Shown here in pieces: positions 43,301 to 50,717 of a stretch of 64,000 bases of DNA (the stretch's first letter is position 1; every line of letters begins with the position of its first letter). Origin of the DNA: Simonsiella sp051414845 (GTDB lineage Bacteria > Pseudomonadota > Gammaproteobacteria > Burkholderiales > Neisseriaceae); NCBI GenBank assembly GCA_051414845.1, contig CP183313.1:1488001-1552000 (forward strand), given 5' to 3'. Under the pieces are notes generated by a model. The model was not told the origin of the DNA. It was given only the letters and a program-made list of their open reading frames with translations, and searched no databases. The translations under genes and the position numbers were made by a program.

Positions 43301-46300
43301 AACAGTAATGCTCACTACGTCAGCTGCGTCGATTTTGCTATCAGCGGTATTGAGCTTAATAGTGGTTTCAACCGCATCTTTCAATGGTAAGCCATCTTTA
43401 CCCACAGCAAAGATAATTGTGTCATCGTCACCTTCTACAGATTGGTTGTCTGTAGCTTTCAAGTTCAATGTTGGCACGTCATCTGTTTTGCCGTTTACCG
43501 TAATTGTTAAGGTAGCTTCAGAGGTATCGCCATCTTTATCTACAATAGTGTATTTAAAGGTTTCTTCTTTAACATCCCCTGTGTTAAGCGCGTTTGCTTT
43601 AGCTGGGTCAAGGGTGTAAGTGTAGCTACCGTCTTCATTGATAACTACTGTACCGTATGTGCCTGGAATAGTTTGTGCTTTAGTCGCAGGCTTACCTTCG
43701 CCATCAGCACCAAAGTTATCATTAACAAAAAGATTGCCGCTTACGCTAGGCGTTGCGCTATCTTCTGTAATGCTATTTTTGTCATCTGCAGCCACTGGCA
43801 AAGTATCCACAATGGCAATATCCAATGAACCTGTTACGGTTTGTGGTGTTTTGCCTGGCTCTGTTACGGTAATGGTCACTGGAATGTTGTCCATTACTAC
43901 TGGCGTATCTTTACCATGTGTTTGTGGCTCTGCTTTGTACGTGTACGTTACTTTGCCATCTGGTGTGATGCTGTCAATGAACAGTGTGCCTTTGTCTGTC
44001 GGGATTTCTACTGGGCCGTTGAAGTTTTTAACGTCCACAGTGATGCCTCCGATTTTGACTTCGGATGTGCCTTGGCTTGGTAAGTGTACGGTGAATGTAC
44101 CTGTTACTTCATCGCCTTCAATTACGGTGTTGTCGCCTTCGCCTTTTGGATTGCCTTCATGACCTTGTTCACCTTTTTTGGTCGGGTCTTCCGTTGGCTT
44201 AGTTGGACCGTTTGGATTGTTTGGATCTACTGGATCTGTTGGTTTTTTAGGGTCAACTGGATCTAATGGATCTTTTGGCTTGCTTGGGTTGCTTGGATCT
44301 ACTGGCTCTGCTGGTTTGTTTGGATCAGTTGGATCGTTTGGTGTAACTGGTTTGTTTGGCTCGTCTTTTGGTACGTTTGGGGTATCTGGTGTTGACGGTG
44401 GATCGTTTGGAATGTCAATACCTGGTACTTCACTACCTTTAATTGTTACGGTCAAAGTGGCTGTTGATGTATCGCCGTCTTTGTCAGTAATGGTGTAGGT
44501 AATGGTGTCTGTTAAGGTTTCGCCAATTTTCAGTGCATTTACTTTTGGATTATCGTTATTCAATGTGTACGTGTAGGTACCGTCTGCATTGATGGTAAAT
44601 TTACCAAAGCTGTTTGTGCCGTCTTTGTCTTTCACTGGGGTAAATGGATTGCTTACTGCTTTTCCATCTGCACCAAAGTTGTCATTTGGCTCTAGGCTGC
44701 CTGAAACTTCTTTGTTGCCTTCTGTGATTTCTGCTTTGTCATCTGCAGCCACTGGCAAAGTATCCACAATGGCAATATCCAATGAACCTGTTACGGTTTG
44801 TGGTGTTTTGCCTGGCTCTGTTACGGTAATGGTCACTGGAATGTTGTCCATTACTACTGGCGTATCTTTACCATGTGTTTGTGGCTCTGCTTTGTACGTG
44901 TACGTTACTTTGCCATCTGGTGTGATGCTGTCAATGAACAGTGTGCCTTTGTCTGTCGGGATTTCTACTGGGCCGTTGAAGTTTTTAACGTCCACAGTGA
45001 TGCCTCCGATTTTGACTTCGGATGTGCCTTGGCTTGGTAAGTGTACGGTGAATGTACCTGTTACTTCATCGCCTTCAATTACGGTGTTGTCGCCTTCGCC
45101 TTTTGGATTGCCTTCATGACCTTGTTCACCTTTTTTGGTCGGGTCTTCCGTTGGCTTAGTTGGACCGTTTGGATTGTTTGGATCTACTGGATCTGTTGGT
45201 TTTTTAGGGTCAACTGGATCTAATGGATCTTTTGGCTTGCTTGGGTTGCTTGGATCTACTGGTGTAGTCGGGTTATTTGGATTTTTTGGATCATCAGGTG
45301 TTACAGTTGGGTTATTAGGCGTTGATGATGGGTCATTTGGAATATCAATGCTTGGCACTGGTTTCAATGCAATAATCAATTTTGCTGTAGAAGTATCGCC
45401 ATCCGAATCTGTAATCGTGTACGGGAACTCTTCATCAGTCAGATTACCACCCGCTGCCTTAACTTTCGCTGGATCCAAAGTATAGGTATAGCTACCATCT
45501 TCTTTGATTTCTACCGTACCGAATTTGCCTACTACTTTTTTAGGCTCTGTACGAACTTTTCCCGCACCATCTGCCCCAAAGGTATCATTATCAAACAATT
45601 TACCACCAATAGGCTTGTTTGAAGCGGCACTAATATCACCAAAGTCATTACTTGCTGTTGGTGTTGAATCGGTAATCGCGATATCCAATGAGCCTTCTGC
45701 AGTTTTACTGCCCACAGTTACTTTCACTGGAATATTATCTAAAAGAGGCGTTTTGCCAGTATGGTCTTGATGATCACCATTCGGGTCGTAAGTATATTCC
45801 ACTGTACCATCTGGATTAACTTTAGTAACGGTCAATACACCTTTATCTGTAGGAATGGTCAAACCTTTTGGCTCAATTGGTTTACCGTCAGTTGGAAATG
45901 GCACATTCTTGCCGCCAATAGTTAAAGTTGGTGTGGAACCTGCAGGTACATTAACTTTAATAGTACCTGAAACCGTTCCATTTTCTGGTACAGTATTGTC
46001 ACCCAAACCATCTGGATTACCCTCATTACCTGGAACTGCCTCTTTTGGCGAGTTTGGGTTTATTGGATCTACAGGTACACCATTTTTACCTGGCACTTTA
46101 TTGCCATCTACACCTGGCTTGCTAGGGTCTTCTGGCTTTTGAGGATTTTCTGGCGTTGCTTTAGGGTCATTGTTAATATCAATAGAAGGTTCTGCTGGTA
46201 CTGGCGGATTTTGTGGATTATCGTCACCACCATTCACCAAAAATGGCACCGCAGCCAAACCAACCAATGGGAACCACCATGGGAATACCCATACTGGCGC

Positions 46301-46690
46301 AATGATGTGTTCGCCACCCAAAGCTTGACCTTCTGTATCGCCCTGCTCTAGTTGCGTCACATAATCTGCTACTTCACCAGTATCTGGGATGTAATAATAG
46401 TATTCGCCATCTTCAGCAATACCTGTTAAAGCTTGATTACTTTCGTCATAGAAGCCTTCGATAACCAAATCAACTTCTTGACCTTCGCGCTCAAATGAAA
46501 CCAACAAGTTGTCGCCATCACGTTTTGTGACGATATGGTTAGGCGCACGACCAATAGATTCATCAAAAAATTCATAGTTCACATGATTTTCTGCTTGAAT
46601 AACCATTGGCTCAGTATTTTGAGTATCGAATTTAAATTCTTTGGCTTTTTCTTTCGCGTTGTAAATTTTTACGCTAATTGTTTTGTTCAT
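40334..46690 (-). CDS. Giant Bap-type adhesin, probable type I secretion substrate
   Basis: The protein has 2118 residues. Residues 1 to about 125 form a BapA-prefix-like domain (MNKTISVKIYNAKEKAKEF). A hydrophobic Trp-rich stretch (VWVFPWWFPLVGLAAVPFLV) follows. Next come three large repeats, each a Pro/Asn/Asp linker (DPVDPNNPNGPTKPTED), a GTFTVHLPS...GGITVDV Ig-like unit and a VCBS-like unit (FGADG...GSYTYTLDPAK). The middle and third repeats share a near-identical 176-residue block. Calx-beta-like domains (VTYTVTHGTTEAADF) and unrecognised domains follow. The C-terminus has RTX-type nonapeptides (GGKGDDIIIGEAGADTLLGG) and ends ...YIDQDVQINLIQ. Such proteins mediate surface attachment and biofilm; no secretion genes are in the window. 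AGGAT precedes the ATG. Confidence 0.9.
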   Translation of the reverse strand: MNKTISVKIYNAKEKAKEFKFDTQNTEPMVIQAENHVNYEFFDESIGRAPNHIVTKRDGDNLLVSFEREGQEVDLVIEGFYDESNQALTGIAEDGEYYYYIPDTGEVADYVTQLEQGDTEGQALGGEHIIAPVWVFPWWFPLVGLAAVPFLVNGGDDNPQNPPVPAEPSIDINNDPKATPENPQKPEDPSKPGVDGNKVPGKNGVPVDPINPNSPKEAVPGNEGNPDGLGDNTVPENGTVSGTIKVNVPAGSTPTLTIGGKNVPFPTDGKPIEPKGLTIPTDKGVLTVTKVNPDGTVEYTYDPNGDHQDHTGKTPLLDNIPVKVTVGSKTAEGSLDIAITDSTPTASNDFGDISAASNKPIGGKLFDNDTFGADGAGKVRTEPKKVVGKFGTVEIKEDGSYTYTLDPAKVKAAGGNLTDEEFPYTITDSDGDTSTAKLIIALKPVPSIDIPNDPSSTPNNPTVTPDDPKNPNNPTTPVDPSNPSKPKDPLDPVDPKKPTDPVDPNNPNGPTKPTEDPTKKGEQGHEGNPKGEGDNTVIEGDEVTGTFTVHLPSQGTSEVKIGGITVDVKNFNGPVEIPTDKGTLFIDSITPDGKVTYTYKAEPQTHGKDTPVVMDNIPVTITVTEPGKTPQTVTGSLDIAIVDTLPVAADDKAEITEGNKEVSGSLEPNDNFGADGKAVSNPFTPVKDKDGTNSFGKFTINADGTYTYTLNNDNPKVNALKIGETLTDTITYTITDKDGDTSTATLTVTIKGSEVPGIDIPNDPPSTPDTPNVPKDEPNKPVTPNDPTDPNKPAEPVDPSNPSKPKDPLDPVDPKKPTDPVDPNNPNGPTKPTEDPTKKGEQGHEGNPKGEGDNTVIEGDEVTGTFTVHLPSQGTSEVKIGGITVDVKNFNGPVEIPTDKGTLFIDSITPDGKVTYTYKAEPQTHGKDTPVVMDNIPVTITVTEPGKTPQTVTGSLDIAIVDTLPVAADDKNSITEDSATPSVSGNLFVNDNFGADGEGKPATKAQTIPGTYGTVVINEDGSYTYTLDPAKANALNTGDVKEETFKYTIVDKDGDTSEATLTITVNGKTDDVPTLNLKATDNQSVEGDDDTIIFAVGKDGLPLKDAVETTIKLNTADSKIDAADVVSITVKDGSGTKTVSYADLVKGIKVTMPQDGTEPTITFKTKDDSSYEKSEAIKLDMSGTKYATNTTDSVQEGTKTATATILDEPSNTPIPKDPTKPVGPDNPLVPSTPGNTDGDRPIVSISGPAEVKESVGNAVYTVKVAEPSDKPVVVTYTVTHGTTEAADFNAKDGKPVTETFTVTIPAGEDGVKGVPVNIPINNNTVYEGKETYTVKIVGVDAASGAAIGANDKVNTTIVDYTQNDTNNQDKPSIDIDPPAHVSEEGLNGGTPDTNPTGIDTTNDKTANGKIYVNNIDPAANVRVELTAPTVPITSGGRAVTWTTNANNTQWTGTTPDGEKVLDVIIGTKSTGTNQIVFEYTTTLYQPVDHKDTKSEDNLDVGFGIKVLDGSTVIAQETKVVTVVEDDSPTKGVSTHNIDVPVDVVKLVDIQTGFDISGLGTTYSSSDRVIGQNNDADKYSEIISWGNNAPNASYGMIEDAGIINKPLEGFNIPFKLGTFYHSNNPISVNGNGLERVDLKVDFIISVNGEQETVKTTFDVHHIETPNTSNETDAYGQWLDIENTVYTNNADHLLTGGVTKDDFVIFRPQESTLLIGGKRYQLTLNEPTKVAGDGVLHSSLDNFDILTAMAENYQSANDRHDTANGVAVLYNPAITTYIKKQLDGITREEVEAGKVVIINTTETKKNDFAMTATLVPLDPNPDASNDLTRATGFKTGGDVVSDTSLLDASKQKVIWSGDVVDSDNSDKTYTFVTKYGTFIGNINGSYEFKGAADIAKQVDLNAEDKLTYKYSYTDNDGDSVSDTVVINFKDYTKEIVARDYVGTNDHDYIIGTTVGGDKLDGGKGDDIIIGEAGADTLLGGAGHDLLYFDKDDVLIDGGADFDTLVLTSTPYKDANGDILLNNNIDLSGVANVKNIEAISMEGNGVQNLTIKASDILSMNSVGKTLDILGDAEDKVNLLNSEFTKVEPTPQAPVKDGYDLYVSSNGASLYIDQDVQINLIQ
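43778..44305. repeat. 528-bp near-perfect direct repeat in adhesin, copy A
   Basis: It runs TTTGTCATCTGCAGCCACTG ... GGATCTACTGG and matches 44735-45262 base for base as far as I can read. Offset is 957 bp (319 codons), so the frame is kept. Confidence 0.9.
44735..45262. repeat. 528-bp near-perfect direct repeat in adhesin, copy B
   Basis: Second copy of the block at 43778-44305. Sequence outside the block diverges at once on both sides, which points to recent conversion or duplication. Confidence 0.9.
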
Positions 46691-46760
46691 GATTTATCCT
46701 AAAATAAAATTCTTGGAATATTTTCAGGCTGCCTGAAAATATGTGGGTAATGGGTCATAT

Positions 46761-47651
46761 TTATTGCTTCTCAAAAACAGCCATTACGCGACGATTCAAG
46801 GCACGGCCTTCAACAGTATTGTTATCTGCAATAGGACGAGTCTCACCATAACCAACGGAACGGATTCGATTTGCATCGATACCATACTGGTCAATCAAAA
46901 TCGTACGAATTGCATCAACGCGACGTTGTGACAAGGCAATATTGTATTGATCGCTGGCACGGCTATCGGTATGACCTTCTAAAGTTACCTTAACATCTGG
47001 GAAGCGTTTCATATAATCCACAACTTGCTCAATTTCAGGATAATAAGGACGTTTCACAAAAGACTTATCAGTATCAAAGTAAACCTTCAGCTCAATACTT
47101 AAGTTTTCAGCTTCAGGCAAACAATTTGGTACAACGCGTGTAATTTGATGGTTTTGATAAGGCATTTTTTCCATCATTTCAACAGCCTGCTCTTGGCTCA
47201 GTCGAGCAACTGCTGTTTTACCTGCCTCATCAACATCAACCATAAAGAAATATGATTGGCGACCATCCAAACGGAAAGTTTTGGCATTTTTCAACAAATC
47301 ATTATTTTTATTGCCAGTAATTTCTGCGCTAATGCGATTATTGCCAGAACAAGACAAAACATCGGTAAAATTACCTGGTTGTAAGCTTGCTTGGAAACGA
47401 TCATTAATCGCTACGTTTGCGCTGGTTTGGATACCATCTTTATCAGCAGGGCGCAGGAAAAATACATGCACACTATCGTCATTCAACTCGCGTTTCAACA
47501 AATCATGAACATCAGCATGACGTGTTTTCGACCACTTCACTCCGTTCACAATTTTTGTATTTTCACCATCAAAAACGCGTGCGTGAGTAGCAGGCATCAA
47601 TAAACTACCTAACAGAGCTGCAGATACAAATTGAAAAGCCGTTTTATTCAT
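46761..47651 (-). CDS. OmpA-family outer-membrane/periplasmic protein
   Basis: The 296 residues have a signal peptide (FVSAALLGSLLMPATHA, cleavage about 24), an unrecognised N-terminal domain, and a C-terminal OmpA peptidoglycan-binding domain at about 185-296. The latter shows VYFDTDKSFV, LEGHTDSRASDQYNIALSQR with the Asp and Arg of the DAP-binding site, and GYGETRPIADN. It lies 70 bp upstream of the giant adhesin in the same direction and is probably co-transcribed. It could anchor or help export the adhesin, as OmpA-like genes near Bap loci are thought to do; this is inference. Confidence 0.88.
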   Translation of the reverse strand: MNKTAFQFVSAALLGSLLMPATHARVFDGENTKIVNGVKWSKTRHADVHDLLKRELNDDSVHVFFLRPADKDGIQTSANVAINDRFQASLQPGNFTDVLSCSGNNRISAEITGNKNNDLLKNAKTFRLDGRQSYFFMVDVDEAGKTAVARLSQEQAVEMMEKMPYQNHQITRVVPNCLPEAENLSIELKVYFDTDKSFVKRPYYPEIEQVVDYMKRFPDVKVTLEGHTDSRASDQYNIALSQRRVDAIRTILIDQYGIDANRIRSVGYGETRPIADNNTVEGRALNRRVMAVFEKQ

Positions 47652-48027
47652 TTTTAAGACCTCAAAGTTTTAATAAAAAACAACAATAAATACACTTTAT
47701 GATTTCAATCTCAACCGCAATAATCAAAATATAAAAAAATGTATCATTAATACGCCCTTAAGTTTTTAAGCAAGATATAGACCAACATCTATTTTATTTT
47801 ACAAATAGATACATTGTTCTTATTTATTAAACTAAACAAATTAAATAATTGAGCTATGAAATAGAAAATTCATTTAGATTTTGAATTTCACAATTATCTA
47901 GATTAATAAATCTATTCTTACTAACAAATCCTAATACTTGCAATTTAAATTTTACAAAGTACTAAAAGACGTTTTTGGTCTAATTTATTCAAATGAAATA
48001 GATATGGATTAAGTAAACTTACATAAC
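47652..48027. other. AT-rich gene-free stretch
   Basis: Very AT-rich, with no frame of note and no DUS. It must contain the promoter of the OmpA/adhesin operon (reading left), but several TATAAT-like hexamers compete and I cannot choose one. The composition differs from the GC-richer flanks and fits recent acquisition of the adhesin locus. Confidence 0.6.
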
Positions 48028-48405
48028 TTAAAGATGCTTGTGATTAACAGTTACTTGCAAGTTTGCCAATTTCAAAGCCATAATCACGCCCAACATATCC
48101 GCCGCTACATCCCAAATATCCCCCTGTCGTGTTGTAGCAAAAATATGTTGCGCTAATTCACTGGTCACAGCCCAAATCAAAGCTAAGAAAAATAATTTCA
48201 AATAAGGTGGTTCACGATTTTCAGTGAGCCAAAATTTCGCTCCCAACCAAGTTTGCACCAAAAACAATAAGGCATGAGCAAACTTGTCAAAATGCGGAAA
48301 AGGTGGCGCACCGATTTGGCTGGCTTCGCGAAAAATAAGCGTGTACACACTCATGGCAAACCATGCAACAGCGGCAATCAGCCATTGTTTTTGCTTGATT
48401 TTCAT
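48028..48405 (-). CDS. VanZ-like membrane protein
   Basis: The 125 residues have four hydrophobic helices and the VanZ-family pattern FPHFDKFAHALLFL and TSELAQHIF...GDIWDVAADMLGVIMAL. VanZ-family proteins are small inner-membrane proteins; only the glycopeptide-associated VanZ has a resistance role, so no resistance is implied. Its ATG overlaps the stop of the upstream gene (ATGA). Confidence 0.85.
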   Translation of the reverse strand: MKIKQKQWLIAAVAWFAMSVYTLIFREASQIGAPPFPHFDKFAHALLFLVQTWLGAKFWLTENREPPYLKLFFLALIWAVTSELAQHIFATTRQGDIWDVAADMLGVIMALKLANLQVTVNHKHL

Positions 48406-48611
48406 GATGTTTGTTCGTCAAGATAGGCTTGACACAGCGTCACTAATTTCAGAAATTTGCCACCGCGCTGTTGCAATAATTGTTGCCAATACACTACTTC
48501 TTCCGGGCTCGGTGCATCGTCCAAAGTACATTCTTCAAGCAAAAATTGCAGCGTTTCTTGTACATCACCATAAGCGTCATGTTGAATTAAATCGTAAAGT
48601 TCTTGAGACAT
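48402..48611 (-). CDS. Small acidic protein upstream of VanZ-like gene
   Basis: It has 69 residues from ATG 48611: MSQELYDLIQHDAYGDVQET, then FLLEECTLDDAPSPEEVVYW and LVTLCQAYLDEQTS. It is helical and acidic, with two cysteines. It overlaps the VanZ-like gene by four bases. Family not recognised. A longer in-frame extension to 48692 runs through a DUS and is unlikely. Confidence 0.65.
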   Translation of the reverse strand: MSQELYDLIQHDAYGDVQETLQFLLEECTLDDAPSPEEVVYWQQLLQQRGGKFLKLVTLCQAYLDEQTS

Positions 48612-48669
48612 AATAAATAACTGATTAAAAATAATTAAATAAGAAAATAAACTTTCAGGCAGCCTGAAA

Positions 48670-48706
48670 AAATAGCCACAGAGCAAAAGCAAGCTGTGGC
48701 TATTTT
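48670..48706 (-). terminator. Terminator after DUF533-type gene
   Basis: AATAGCCACAG, 12 bases, CTGTGGCTATT then TTAATGG. A perfect 11-bp stem lies just past the stop of the DUF533-type gene; the flanking A/T tracts allow use on either strand. Confidence 0.8.
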
Positions 48707-48717
48707 AATGGATTCGT

Positions 48718-49386
48718 TTATTCCGCGCTGGCTTGCTTATCTAATTGTGCCACCAATTGTGGATCTAATTTAAGTGCTTGAGCCAGTTGCGCCAAAAAGA
48801 CGATTTCTTTGCGGTTTAATTCGCCGCAAATTAAACGTGCTGCCAAGTAGATTTCGGCGGCTAAAGCGGTGTTGTTGCCGACTTCATTGGCGATGTTTTC
48901 AGGTGTAACAGGATTTTGCGTTTGTTGAGCTAACCATTGTGCGGCTTCGTTGTCGTCGCCCGCTTCTTTGATAATGGCTTGGCGTTCTTGTTCATCAATT
49001 TCGCCATCGGCTGCCGCTGCGGCAATCATAGTGCACAAAATCAAGTTGCCCACATTTTCTGCATCGTTGCCTGTGTGCGAAAAAGCTTCTGCGTCCAATG
49101 CGCCTTTTTGGTCGGTGTTGCTTTGGCTTTTTTGCCATTGTTGGTAAGCGTAATATGCCACCGCGCCCAATGCTGCCAATGAACCTGTTTTACCTAAACC
49201 ACCCACGCCTTTTCGGCGTTTGAGCAACATGGACAACAAGCTAACCGCGGCGGTGCTGCCGCCCAAAGCGTTGATAATGTCGCCCAAACCGCCCGAGCTG
49301 GATTTTTGAGTGAGGGTTTTGCGGCTGTTGGTGTAGCTTTGCGCGCCTTTGAGCACTTGATTGATTAAGTTACCAAAATTCATCAT
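48718..49386 (-). CDS. DUF533/YebE-type TerB-like protein
   Basis: The 222 residues have a Gly/Ser-rich start (NFGNLINQVLKGAQSYT...SSSGGLGDI), one membrane-prone segment (GSLAALGAVAYYAYQQW) and a TerB-like helical domain (LILCTMIAAAAADGEIDEQE, about 120-215). ATG 49386 is preceded by GAAAGGAAAC. YebE-like proteins are inner-membrane-associated and of unknown role; some respond to envelope stress. DGEIDEQE is EF-hand-like, as in TerB. Confidence 0.85.
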   Translation of the reverse strand: MMNFGNLINQVLKGAQSYTNSRKTLTQKSSSGGLGDIINALGGSTAAVSLLSMLLKRRKGVGGLGKTGSLAALGAVAYYAYQQWQKSQSNTDQKGALDAEAFSHTGNDAENVGNLILCTMIAAAAADGEIDEQERQAIIKEAGDDNEAAQWLAQQTQNPVTPENIANEVGNNTALAAEIYLAARLICGELNRKEIVFLAQLAQALKLDPQLVAQLDKQASAE

Positions 49387-49492
49387 GTTTCCTTTCGTTA
49401 ATAAAGCCCACATCATAGCACGGCTTTTTCAGGCTGCCTGAAAGCTTTGCATTTATTGAACTGCATTTACATTTCAGGCAGACTAATATATT

Positions 49493-49567
49493 GGAGCGCG
49501 GACGTCCCCGTCCGCCAAATACGTTGTACTTTTTATCTTAAATTGCGGACGAGGACGTCCGCGCTCC
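49493..49567. repeat. Inverted pair of the GGAGCGCGGACGTCC type
   Basis: GGAGCGCGGACGTCCCCGTC (from 49493) and inverted GACGAGGACGTCCGCGCTCC (to 49567). The arms are internally palindromic, so it has the same architecture as the GTAG-REP pairs but without the GTAG head. Confidence 0.65.
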
Positions 49568-49662
49568 ATGATTTATGTTGTGACGGCCTAAAAAAATCGC
49601 CAAGATTGTGTTGATTTTGCATTACAATTGAGTGAATATTTTTGCAACTGAAGGAGCGCAAC

Positions 49663-50427
49663 ATGAATATTTTGATTTCCAACGACGACGGTTATTTGTC
49701 ACACGGCATTGCTCTTTTAGCGCGCGTGGCGAGTGAATTTGCCAATGTGCGCGTGGTTGCACCAGAGCGCGACCGAAGTGGCGTGAGCAACTCTTTAACG
49801 CTTGACCGTCCACTGCGCATTCGTTCGGCGGAAAACGGCTTTTATTATGTCAGCGGTACACCCACCGATTGCATTCATTTAGGCTTGCACGCGCTGCCTG
49901 ATTTTGTGCCCGACTTGGTGATTTCAGGCGTGAACCACGGCTCGAATATGGGAGATGATACTTTGTATTCGGGTACGGTCGCGGCGGCAACCGAAGCTTA
50001 TTTAATGGGTATTCCTGCAGTGGCGTTTTCATTGTGTTCACAAAAAATGTTGCAACACGAAGCAACGGTAACCCAAACTGTCAGCACCGTTTTGCGCCAC
50101 TTAGCAGCCAAACCGCCTGTTGTGCCGATGTTGTGGAATGTAAACATTCCTGCCGTTGAAGCGTACGAATTGCAAGGCTTGAAAATCACGCGTCTAGGTC
50201 GTCGCCACCACACGCAAAGTATTTTGCCCGACCGCAATCCGCGTGGCGAAAAAATTTACTGGATTGGACCTGCGGGCGAAGTTGCCGACAATGAAGAAAG
50301 CACGGATTTTGCGGCAGTAGAAGCAGGTTTTGTGAGCTTAACGCCTTTACAAGTGGACTTAACCGCGCATTCGCAAATCAATGCCGTGCGCGCGTTTTGG
50401 CAAGACGTGAAACTTCAATCGGCATAA
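49663..50427 (+). CDS. surE: 5'/3'-nucleotidase SurE
   Basis: SurE is a metal-dependent nucleotidase/exopolyphosphatase linked to stationary-phase survival. The 254 residues begin MNILISNDDGYLSHGI with the metal-binding NDDG at 7-10. SGVNHGSNMGDDTLYSGTVA is at about 90-109. AAGGAG precedes ATG 49663 at ideal spacing. It lies upstream of the nlpD-like gene, as in many proteobacteria, but pcm is absent and a repeat-filled 290-bp gap separates them. Confidence 0.96.
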   Translation: MNILISNDDGYLSHGIALLARVASEFANVRVVAPERDRSGVSNSLTLDRPLRIRSAENGFYYVSGTPTDCIHLGLHALPDFVPDLVISGVNHGSNMGDDTLYSGTVAAATEAYLMGIPAVAFSLCSQKMLQHEATVTQTVSTVLRHLAAKPPVVPMLWNVNIPAVEAYELQGLKITRLGRRHHTQSILPDRNPRGEKIYWIGPAGEVADNEESTDFAAVEAGFVSLTPLQVDLTAHSQINAVRAFWQDVKLQSA

Positions 50428-50451
50428 ATTTCAGGCAGCCTGAAATGAAAG

Positions 50452-50600
50452 ATGGAGCGGGAGCGGCTCGCTCCCTACTCTTTAATAATACAGAATTTTA
50501 ATTTTTTGAGTAATTGAAGATATGGACGCTGGATAGTTTGCCCAAATCTCTGATTTCGCAAGAAACTACCATGGCGTAGGCATTTCAAGTTTTGCAAAGC
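50452..50600. repeat. Interspersed repeat, copy 2 (GGAGCGGGAGC type)
   Basis: GGAGCGGGAGCGGCTCGCTCC, an AT-rich centre, GCTGGATAGTTTGCCCAAAT and a closing GTTTTGCAAAGC. It is similar to 25190-25360. Confidence 0.65.
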
Positions 50601-50717
50601 TTACAGCCTAATAAAAAAATTGTGTTTCAGGCTGCCTGAAACTTGTGTAAATTCGCGCAAAAAGGTATGATTTTACTCATTTTCAGCCAATCAAAATGTT
50701 TATAAAGGACTGCTTTC

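Noticed and set aside
43638..45485. Long rightward frames (up to ~176 aa, Ser/Val/Gly-rich, present in two copies) opposite the adhesin gene
   Set aside because: They mirror the repetitive adhesin coding strand, have no ribosome sites, and their composition follows from the opposite frame.
40334..46690. RTX toxin
   Set aside because: The nonapeptide block is short and C-terminal; the bulk is Ig/VCBS-type repeats with a Bap-like N-terminus and no toxin or acylation region.
48028..48405. Glycopeptide resistance gene vanZ
   Set aside because: Only the generic VanZ-family fold is present; no vanA-type genes nearby and the family is common in sensitive bacteria.
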